A DNA stretch of 64,000 nucleotides from Tenrec ecaudatus (Eukaryota > Chordata > Mammalia > Afrosoricida > Tenrecidae), in assembly GCF_050624435.1 (NCBI RefSeq), contig NC_134547.1:31865419-31929418 (forward strand), read 5' to 3'. The first letter of the stretch is position 1; each line of letters opens with the position of its first letter. Positions 55,690-64,000 of this stretch are shown here, in pieces. A program made the translations under genes and the position numbers. Under the pieces are notes generated by a model. It was not told the origin of the DNA and did not search any database. It was given only the letters and a program-made list of their open reading frames with translations.

Positions 55690-55731
55690 TAAAACACTGG
55701 AAAAAACTGGATGCGTCAAAGACGTTTTATT
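55690..55731 (-). terminator. Candidate polyadenylation signal of the zinc-finger gene
   Basis: In transcript sense AATAAA lies at 55731-55726. It is followed 15-40 bases later by a U6 run and GUGUUUU (about 55710-55690), the usual arrangement of hexamer, cleavage site and downstream U/GU-rich element. A second hexamer, ATTAAA, lies at 55684-55679 but has a poorer downstream region. Confidence 0.5.
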
Positions 55732-58388
55732 CTAACAGCAGAAAGAAAACAGTCACTGCTGAAAAAAACACAAGTTTTAATACTTTCTATACCAGAATAA
55801 ACTTCTGTCAACGGATGTATTATAATAATAAATAATGACCAAGAATAAACTTTAAATACAAAGTCTTCTACTTGTTACAAGCATAGCAAGAAAATCCTCT
55901 ATTCTATTGATCGCAGATTTCCTCCAAGATAGATTTTTTTGTGTGTTCCTTTGTGTAGGAATGTAGACAGTAGTATGACCAGCATCACAGACCACAGAAG
56001 TTACAGGGGTGGGGGGGGGGGGACTGGACATGTTTAGATATGAGAATCTGATGACATTGAGAAACTGACACTGTGTCACTGCGGCTGTCACTTGTTTGGG
56101 TTACAAGTTACAAATGTTCTGGAAAGAAGGCCTATGTCAGAGGGGCCAGGAGAGGGGGCAGCACTGGACAAAATGGACTCAACACACGCGCCACAAAGAA
56201 GAAGGGGTGGTCCCAGCGTCACAAACAGAATTATTGCCTGTCGCACCTGACGATGCTCAGAAGACACACACGAAGCCGGAGAGGGAGCCTCCAAAGTGCT
56301 AGGAGCAGGGTACGGCTCTCCCTCTCTTTTTGTTTTGTTCCTACTTTTTTTTTTTTTTAATTTTCTTTCTTTCAGTTTTTTTTAAATTCATTTTGTTTTG
56401 TTTTCGGTTTTGTTTGCTTAGATACCAAAGGCGGGGCAAACACACGGGAAGCAAGCGACCGACACAGTCACCAAACACGGTGGTGCAGCTAACATCCTAA
56501 GGCTGACGACAGCCGGAAGTCTTCACTGTACTTGCAGTCCTTGCGCTCGAGTCATCGAAACAGGTGCATTGAGTTCATCAGCTCGATTGAAGTAAGGCAG
56601 TGAGAACTAGACTAGAAAAACAAGGAAGTTGCTTGCTCTATGCCAGATGGGCCAAGTTGCACGGCGACCTCATTCAAACTGAAAGCTCAGTTACCCGGCT
56701 CTCTTTCAGAAGCATATGCAAACCGGATTCCTCATTAGCCTGAGATTTCTTTTTTAATTTTTTTCTGGTCTCAGGATAGCACTAAGAATTTTATTTACAT
56801 TGATTGCAGTTTAGTAAATTATTACTTTTTCCTTTTGCGTAAACTGCTATAGGCAGAGCTGAAGTGTTTAAGGCCCTGGGTTTGGTTTTTTTATTCTGTG
56901 CTCGCAGTCTGCAAGGGAATTGTGACTTGTTTTTCCTTTGTTCGTTTGTTAGGCTTTCTTACGTCTGAATGGTTTTGCTTGAGAAGAAGTTAATACTTCG
57001 AGACTTCGGCCATCACGAGCCACAGCACCAGCTTCGTGTCACTCAAAGGAAACGTCTCCTGGGGGAACCCTGCACCATTCCAGCAGATTCCAAGGATGAG
57101 CCTGGAAGGAGGCTTCTGAACCCAGTTGAAAGGAGTTGGGTGCGATATTGTTGGCCCTCAAAATTCTCCCGCGGTGGACTGCAGAACTTGATAAATTTGG
57201 AGCATCCAATTAGTAGAAAAATCTAAACTCTACAAAAATATAGAACACGATCTTTTTTTTTTCTTTTTTTCTTTTTTTTACAAAAAAACAGACTTTTTCA
57301 CTCAAACCATTTTCTTCCCGGGAGCTGGAGGGCAGGAAGTGCCATCTGCACTGGAATACCAGCTATTTCATAAGGGCTAGGACAGAAGTAGATCATGTCT
57401 GCAGCTACCCTCAAGGGCTCCCGGGGGGAGTGGTGCTGGGCGGGGGGGGGGTGGATGGGGGGAGGCAGGGATTGGGGCATTCTTCCTTCAAGTAAAAGCA
57501 ATAATAATAACTCTAATTTTAAAAATCTTTCTATTAGTACATAGATTTCCATTTCTTTCCAGCACTCCTATGAATAGGGTTGGGCTGTTGGCTACTGTTT
57601 CTAAACATCATTGCCTAGTGGTCACTTCTCTTCATCCAGATAAAAGAACATATAAAAAGGTAAACTATAAAAAGAAAAAGAAGAAAAAACATTTCCCTCA
57701 ATTCTGCAATTTGATCTAAAAGAAGGAATTACTCATCAAACCTGCAATGGGCATTCTTCTGCAGACACTTCCTGGCCATTGATTCATTTGGCAGTTTTTT
57801 TTGTTTTTAAGGGGAAAATGTCCTATTGCCATCCTCCTCCACAGTGCCGGCGGGCCTGGCCCGTGGTGGGCCGGCTAAGGTTTCTCAGAGCGCTGACGAC
57901 ACCACACGCATTGATTTTCGCTGCAGTGACCGCTCCAGCCTGACTGGCACCGCTGCTGCCTCCCAGCGCATCTCATTAGGGTGCTCTGTAAATGACAGTG
58001 GCGGGTGTCCGATTAGAAAGGTTTTCTCAGCAAGGAAAACTCAGCCCCTCCCTCTTCGAGGCAACACGAAATGCTCTGAGTCAGTCTCAGGTTGGTTCTG
58101 TTTTGTGTTCTTGGTTTTGTTTTTGTCGTTCTGGTTCAGAGCATGAGTCTTGGACAGTGGAGACTTGAGACCTGGAAGGGATCCTGGCCTCAGAGCTCAG
58201 AGGACACCAAACCTTGGGTGGAAATCACTTTTCTCCCACCCGCAATGTTTGGAAGGACTTGTTGCCGGGTAACAGTTTAGCAGCCCTGTTCAAAGGCTGG
58301 TTGCTTTTTATTTTTTTTAAATATATATATAGATCTATTTAAAAAGTTGTAGATTCTATACACTGGGGGGGAGGCGAGGACTGGAGGG

Positions 58389-58428
<40 letters not shown>

Positions 58429-58541
58429 TGTTTCTGGCCCCCACACCCACCCCTCTTGGAATGCAGTTAGCAAACTCTTATGACCAGTGTTGGACCCTCC
58501 ACAGGGCATCAAAGAGCATGACACTGAGTGGGGTGGTCAGC
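55708..58541 (-). other. ZNF827: Probable 3' UTR of the zinc-finger gene (ZNF827)
   Basis: The interval from the stop codon to a candidate poly(A) site at about 55.71 kb holds no recognised SINE, LINE or DNA transposon, although both flanks contain them. That fits selection on a transcribed 3' UTR of about 2.8 kb. In transcript sense it contains A-rich tracts (56345-56360 and 57251-57290), C-rich runs (55999-56021, 57438-57465, 58364-58375) and an AC repeat (58392-58427). Earlier AATAAA hexamers in transcript sense (read as TTTATT on the plus strand) occur near 56791, 56888 and 58307, so shorter isoforms are possible. The end point is inferred from signal sequence alone. Confidence 0.5.
58392..58427. 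repeat. (TG)n microsatellite in the 3' UTR
   Basis: About 18 TG units; read as (AC)n in the transcript, about 115 bases after the stop codon. Confidence 0.95.
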
Positions 58542-58786
58542 TCAGTTGTGCTCCTCCTGGGCATGGCTGCCCTCCTCAGCCAGCTCTGCTGAGCTCCCCG
58601 CCTTGACCGCCATCGGGTCCTCGAAGCTCCCGGACGCCTCTGTGTCCACCCTGGAACGCTTGAACCTGCGGTCGGGATACTGGCTGTTGTCAAAAGGCAT
58701 GCGATGGACGCAGAGGACATGGGTCTTTAGGTTCCCCTTCTGAGAGGCACTGTAAGGACAATAGCGGCACTGGAAGGGCCTGTGAC
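58542..58786 (-). CDS. ZNF827: Terminal coding exon of a C2H2 zinc-finger protein, probably ZNF827
   Basis: On the minus strand a pyrimidine-rich 3' splice site ending in CCCCACAG precedes base 58786. The exon starts in phase with two bases of a split glycine codon and then encodes 80 residues and a TGA stop. Residues 1-27 form one C2H2 finger (C-x2-C-x12-H-x4-H, residues 6-27) with helix QKGNLKTH, introduced by the linker-like GHRPFQC. A basic stretch RRFKRSR (residues 39-45), a plausible nuclear-localisation signal, follows, then an acidic, serine-rich tail ending EEHN. No frameshift or stop interrupts it, so it looks functional. The call to ZNF827, a zinc-finger protein that recruits the NuRD complex and acts at ALT telomeres and in splicing control, comes from recall of the family's C-terminus and was not searched. 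Upstream exons lie outside the window to the right. Exon identity as a C2H2 terminal exon is near certain; the gene name is less so. Confidence 0.8.
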
Positions 58787-60132
58787 CTGTGGGGACAAAG
58801 AGGGGCGAGTCAGCACTGCAGTGCACCTTCCCACCCCCACACCAGCATATCAGTATTATTTGTATCACCCCATCGTTCTTATCAGCATTAACATTCGCAA
58901 GTGACAACACTAAAAAGGTAGTGTTATTATTTGTGAAGATTAAAATGTAAAGCCTATCAAAGGCCATCTTTCTACCCTATCCAGGATTTTTGTATTTGTT
59001 TGTTTGTTTAATTTCAGATTCCGTGGCTCACACGAGAGAACAAACCTGATTTCTCTCTATATACCAAGGGTCAGTGTTTCCCAACCATCACCCCTCAACC
59101 CGCACCATCCCCCACCCCCCCACAAAGGAAGGGCCAGATAGTATTTTAGGCTTGGCAGGCTAAGAGGCAAAGCTGAGGAGTTTACATGGGTAATGGTATA
59201 ACAAGAGAGAAAATACAATTTCCACGAGCTTTTTATGGGTGAAATTAAACATTTTATTTATGGACACTGGAATTTGAATTTCATATAATTTTATGTGTCG
59301 TGAAATATTCTTATGGTGCTTTCTTTCTTTCTTTTTTTTTGGTTGTTGTTGATGATCAACCACTTAAAATCAGAAAACAAAACAAGCCCTTCTGTGTGCA
59401 GACAAGGACTTGGCTCAGGAATTGCCCGCTGCTGGCCTCTGCTCCTCGCAAAAAAATCATAAATCCCTCCCTCTGGATGGCTGTGTGGGGCCTCCACTGC
59501 ACGAGTTCACTCTTTCTCCTCCCTGGAGTTCAACCTGAATCAACAAGCCCACACCACAGGGGCGCTGTTTGGAGGGGAAGGCTGTGGAGGGACAGGGTCA
59601 GACGTGGGGGCTGGAACGATTCCTGAAGCTCAGAGCTACAGCCGGAAGCAGCAAAGGCCAGCCCAGGATGATCCAGGGATGGAAGCCAACTTGAGTTGGA
59701 AAGAAGCAAGACTCCGAGCAGTTAGAAAGTATGCTTTTCTAGAAAGGCTTTGATTTGGAGGAAGGGACAGATTCGCCCGGAAATCCATTTGACCCTCCGC
59801 TCCCGTTGTCTTTGCTCTCATTCACAGCAGCCTTGTCTCTGGCCACTGGAGGGGCTGGTGAAGCATCTGGTTTGGACCATTACAAAGAAGCAGTCACGCC
59901 CCAACCCACCCCCACAATCCCCCCACCCCACGCCCCAGGCTGTTGCTGTGCTTCCCTGGACACTCCAGAAGGCTGTGTCACTCAGCACTGAGAGAGGTCA
60001 AGGCCCCCAGCTGGCTTTCATTTGCTCAGAAAAAATAAACAAGTACATAAAGAGGCCCAACGCTTACCCTAAAGCCTCCAAACAACACAGTCAACAGTGC
60101 TTTCCAGAGCTGTCTTAGCAGACCAGACCCCA

Positions 60133-60312
60133 ACCGAACTCCCTGCCATCAAGTCAATGCTGACTCACTGTGACCCCACCCTGTTCTTAAGACTGTAACT
60201 GTTTATGGGAGAAGAAAGCCCAGTCTTTCTCCCAAAGAGCTTCTGGTAGTTTCGAACTGCCAACCTTGAAGATCATAGCCCATAGGCATTACCACTACAC
60301 CACCAGAAGGCC
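60133..60312 (-). mobile_element. AfroSINE, antisense on plus, in the intron
   Basis: CTCCCTGCCATCAAGTCAAT, GTAGTTTCGAACTGCCAACC and TACCACTACACCACCAGAAG. It is sense-oriented relative to the minus-strand gene. Confidence 0.85.
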
Positions 60313-63207
60313 CATGCAATCTATCTGGCCAAACAATCTCTGTCCTAAGAAGCTAGAGGCCTTCCAAGCATTTAGAAGCTGAGGGTCTCTTTCCCAGAAA
60401 ATGGCCAGGCATGCTAGATTTGGACTTCCTTTTTAATAGATGCAGGAAACCATGCGCCATTTCTCACACAGCCATGCCTGGAGCAAGCAATCCTATGTAC
60501 CTGTTGAATTCTTCTCTCTCCACTTATTCCTTCAGAGCCTGGGACAGACTGTACCAGCGCCTACAGCCACTGTGAACACGGCAGCTTGTAGAAGCTTCCC
60601 CAATGCCAGCCCATGCTCCCCGTGACACCAGAGCTGCTCAGGCAGCAGCTCAGCCTGTGCTTTCCTTGGCCCAGGGGGTGACCACCTTCACGGGAAGTCC
60701 CATCATCACCGCCAGACCATGCAAGGCGGTTCATTCTGCAGCATCACCAAGCCCTTACTTGTCCTGCTTTCCACCCGGAAACCCGCTTGCATTCGCTCCC
60801 ACAGCCCACTCTTCTTTCAAGACTCCGCGCAAGGGAGGCAGTTTTATGGAGTTGTGTAAGCATGGCTCCCCTGAGCAGCTGTGAGGTCTGGACCATCTTG
60901 GCAGCACTGGTGCCAAGCCCAGTACCTGGCACAGACAAGCAGAAATGAACTGCTTGTGAAACTAAATTGTTATCTTGGTATTTCACCTTGCCTTTACTCC
61001 ATCTCTGCATAGAGTTTCTGCTTCTTTTGTCTGCACTGTAATACCGAACACCGGGTGGAATGAGATGCACTCTCTTAGTTGCAGAAGTCAATTTGCAAAT
61101 CCTGGGACTTAAGAACAAAATGAAGCACCGGGTGATCGTGCTTGCCCCTGCCCTTCCCAGGAAGCCTACCCATAGCGAGAAGGACGGGCAGGTCAGCAGG
61201 GAGGGCCTATCAAGCAAGAGAAGGAGTCACCAGTGTGAGTTCCCTCCTGTCTTCTGCAACCAAGAGCCCTACTTAGGGCCAGAACAATGGTGACAGGTGC
61301 CATAGAACGAGAAGGAGAACTGAGACTTGTAGTTCAAAGGTGCGTTTAAGACGAGAGCAACCGTTGGGCATGGCCTCTGCTCTTCCTCACCTTGGAGTTG
61401 GGATGCAGTCTCAAAGGAAGGTGCAGCGTGCCAGCTCACGGGCAAACATCCGCTGAAAAATCATCCGGAACAACCTAAGGACTGAGGAACCTGGAAACCT
61501 CAGTCAAGTTGCTACATTTTGTCCCAAACTTCGCAGATGTGGACTGTGTTTTCTGTTTCCTCACAAGGACCGCTCGCTCAGTGGCCCCTCACAAATGTGG
61601 GTTGACCACCATCGTAAGTACTGGGGCTCAGCTCAAGATGGAGCTAGCTCATCGATGTATTTATTATTGATCAGCATGGTCCCTGTACTGTAAACAGCAT
61701 TTATTAAGAAAATTAAGAAAAGGCGGGGGAGGAGGGGTAGAGAATCCTTCATAGTCGGATACAAAGGAGCTAGCAGAACTACGAAGCAAAACGCCCAAAC
61801 TCTGGGACGGAGCCTCAAGGTCACCAAGATGCATGTGGCTTCTACTGTGAGTTTGTCTGCCAAAGCTGGAGGGTATCGTTCATGTTTCCATTACTGATGA
61901 ACCAGGGTGGGCGTGGCGTCTCTGAGAAAATAGCTGAAGGCTTTCCTCTCTGCAAGGGCCATCTGAGAGAAAGCACCTGAGAGAAGTGCAAGGGTCCCCT
62001 TTCATTTTCCATGATGAAAGCCTCTTTCTGAAGTGGCCAGGTCGGCATGAAATCACAAAGTAGTGCATTATTCCTACCGATGTATTTCATAAGCTGAATC
62101 ATGGCTTACCCTATGTTTCTGATCTGGATCTCGTTGCTGCTGGAATCCGAGATGCAGGGGGTTTGGGTGGATTCGGATGCCTCCAAGGTCAAAGCATCCG
62201 TGTTGGATTGGTTATATTTGAACTCGGGGGAGATGGAAGCAGAAGTAAGTGTGCCTCGACCTCTGTGTGTGTCCATTTGCAGACGTGCATAAAACACGGG
62301 AATCGTGCATTGCACACTCTGGCAACTGGAGTTTGTTCAGAGATGATCATAACAAAGGACCACCCAAGGACTTTGATGGAGGTCGGTCCATGATCCCCAG
62401 AGGAGAAGCTGCTGGAGGGCTTCTGGGCTAAAGGGGAACCCCTGTGCTCCCCAAAAAGGTGCACCCTCCCATTTTCATGAAATAAAATACTGTGCCATCT
62501 TGGTCATGGTGCTAGACATTCACCAGAGTCTAGAGAGGCAACAAGTACTCACCAATTACTAAGAACTGAAAAAAAGTTCAACCTTTCATGTTCGGTGAGT
62601 TTTTGAGGATAAAGACACCGCCTTATCATCTTCCCTTTAGGAAAGAACATCAGGCAATAGTCTCTCCAGGGATAGCAACATCTGCAGAGTGCTGATGTGG
62701 TAGGAATCCAATAAGAGAATAGGTCGGTGACTTGTTAACTGAAACGAACAAGTTCTTTTAAATGATTTTTGTAAACTAAAAGTACAATTTCATATAGTTT
62801 TAGATATGTGTAAACTGTATTGTGCATATTTTTAAGCAATAAGAACTATTCAACTATTGTTATTACTGTTTCTGTGGTTGTCATCACATTGCGTATCTGA
62901 GCAGGACCAGGCAGCGTGGTACTTCATTCCTCAACCAAAGTACTGATTCGACAAGGACTTTGTGTGCCTCTGTTTGGTGCCAGTATGACTCAGGCAGTCC
63001 TGAATTACAATGTAAATTGGGGCCTCCCTTTGGGGTACCTTCCTTTGAGCCAGAGCTCTCAGCAACTGAAGACGATCAAAGTGCAAAGCAGCTCACTCTC
63101 AGCAGTGGCCTTTCACAAGAGTCAGATTAGCCAATGTGGCCTCACATCTGCGGGGGTATCAGGCCTTATGCTAGAAGGAACCGTCATTTAAATAGCCCTG
63201 GCCCAGT

Positions 63208-63472
63208 GAGTGCCCTGGTGGCCTACTGGGTTCTGCAGTGGACTGCTAACCACAGGGTCAACAATTCAAGCCCACTAGGCACTCTGTGGACTGTTGCTCA
63301 TGTGAAGATTTACCGCCTTAGAAACCCAAAGGGGAAAAAAAATAAATAAATAAAAATAAAAAATAAATAAATAAATAAATAAATAAAAATGAAACCCAAA
63401 GGGGTAGTTCTTTGTTATACTACACTACAGGGTCACTGTAAGTCAGAATTGACTCCGTGTTTGGGGTGTGGT
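63208..63472 (+). mobile_element. AfroSINE interrupted by an A-rich insertion
   Basis: The head is GAGTGCCCTGGTGGCCTACT and the body TTAGAAACCCAAAGGGG. The body resumes after the A-rich tract with GTAGTTCTTTGTTATACTAC and ends GTCAGAATTGACTCCGTGTT. The interruption is at 63335-63390. Confidence 0.85.
63335..63390 (+). mobile_element. A-rich tail-only insertion with 14-bp target-site duplication
   Basis: A 56-bp tract of A, AAAT and AAAAT units separates two exact copies of GAAACCCAAAGGGG (63321-63334 and 63391-63404). The intact AfroSINE has this word once. This is what an extreme 5'-truncated LINE or SINE insertion, leaving only its poly(A) tail, would produce. Confidence 0.75.
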
Positions 63473-63480
63473 GAGAAAAG

Positions 63481-63680
63481 TACCTGGTTGCCCAGTGGTT
63501 AGGCACAAATTGGACCTAGTCACAGAGCCAGAGAGTCAAACCCACTAGTCAATCCACGGAAGAAGAGAAGAGATGGTTCTCCGCAAATTTACAGTCTCAA
63601 AAAGCCTGTGGGGCAGTTCTCCTGTGTCCTACATGGTCACTTTGCGTCTGAATTGGCTTGATGAGTGTGTTTGGGGATCT
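63481..63680 (+). mobile_element. AfroSINE
   Basis: Begins near CTGGTTGCCCAGTGGTTAGG and contains GGGGCAGTTCTCCTGTGTCC and TTTGCGTCTGAATTGGCTTG. Nine bases after the previous copy. Confidence 0.8.
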
Positions 63681-63889
63681 ATTGAAGATTAGACCCCAAA
63701 CAACTATTTGAGGCAGTTGTAGGGAAGGGGGCAGGGTGATTGGAGCCCCTAGGAGCCCAGCCAAAGGGAACTTAAGCCTTCTTCCTCCTTTCACTCAATG
63801 ACACCCACCCCCCCAGGATGCACCCCCACCAGCCACAGAGACAGCTTTGTTCTCATACAGTCCCTGTGCTCTCCTGCCTCAGGCTCCAG

Positions 63890-64000
63890 CCTCACCACCC
63901 CTTTAGTCGGGAACGCCCTCTCTTGTGCCATCGAATTGCTGCCCTCTCCTGCAGCTTTCAGCTCCGCTGCCTCTGTCTCCACGAAGCCCTCCCTGATCCA
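63890..64000 (+). mobile_element. L2 3'-end fragment, cut by window end
   Basis: GGGAACGCCCTCTCTTGTGC and CCACGAAGCCCTCCCTGATC resemble the 'CATGAAGCCTTCCCTGA' block of L2. Confidence 0.35.

Larger units (their letters stand above)
58787..64000 (-). other. Last intron of the zinc-finger gene (partial)
   Basis: This is everything upstream of the splice acceptor at 58787 in transcript sense. No other zinc-finger exon or in-frame splice-bounded exon was found here on the minus strand. It contains an antisense AfroSINE (60133-60312), two tandem AfroSINEs (63208-63680), an L2-like end at the window edge, a C-rich tract near 59104-59120 and otherwise unremarkable intronic sequence. The donor site lies beyond 64000. 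Confidence 0.7.

Noticed and set aside
57826-58146. 106-codon plus-strand frame opposite the 3' UTR
   Set aside because: Antisense to the zinc-finger transcript, no domain; treated as a shadow.
58542-58967. 141-codon minus-strand frame taken as a complete gene
   Set aside because: Only 58542-58786 is exon. The N-terminal part translates intron sequence upstream of the CCCCACAG splice acceptor.

Overview
The window is mammalian nuclear DNA from an afrotherian, most probably the lesser hedgehog tenrec (Echinops telfairi) or a close relative. Two repeat signatures support this. About 26 copies or fragments of AfroSINE, the tRNA-derived SINE restricted to Afrotheria, are scattered on both strands, together with pieces of the afrotherian RTE LINE. 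A SPIN-type hAT element lies at 8576-8750; among afrotherians SPIN has been reported from tenrec, where it entered by horizontal transfer. Repeated L1 3'-UTR fragments of a tenrec-like type agree. The species call rests on recall of repeat families and was not checked by a search.

Only one protein-coding gene is supported. The minus strand at 58542-58786 carries the terminal coding exon of a C2H2 zinc-finger gene, most likely ZNF827: a 3' splice site, one complete C2H2 finger, a basic stretch and a stop. Its 3' UTR probably runs left to about 55.7 kb, where an AATAAA with a U-rich downstream element occurs. Everything right of 58787 is intron. The rest of the window (1 to about 55.7 kb) is the intergenic flank downstream of this gene. 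Almost all other open frames are chance, or come from repeats read in several frames.

Layout: 0-2 kb has an AfroSINE and a 12-unit minisatellite with higher-order structure. 2-9 kb has RTE fragments, a ~110-bp duplicated segment, a decayed mariner transposon and SPIN. 11-17 kb has tenrec-type L1 3'-UTR pieces and two copies of another interspersed family, one split by an L1 insertion. 21-30 kb is poor in repeats, with a CpG-richer patch and candidate conserved non-coding elements, plus a MER5A-like MITE and a well-preserved MITE with perfect terminal inverted repeats. 30-32.5 kb is a large antisense RTE element split by an AfroSINE. 33-46 kb is dense in AfroSINEs. 46-50 kb is again repeat-poor. 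50-54 kb holds L1, RTE and old L1M fragments. 54-64 kb is the ZNF827 3' end and last intron.

The most interesting biology is in the mobile DNA: a horizontally acquired hAT element, a MITE with intact ends, a mariner, and an AfroSINE interrupted by an A-rich tract flanked by a 14-bp target-site duplication, as expected of a tail-only retrotransposition event.
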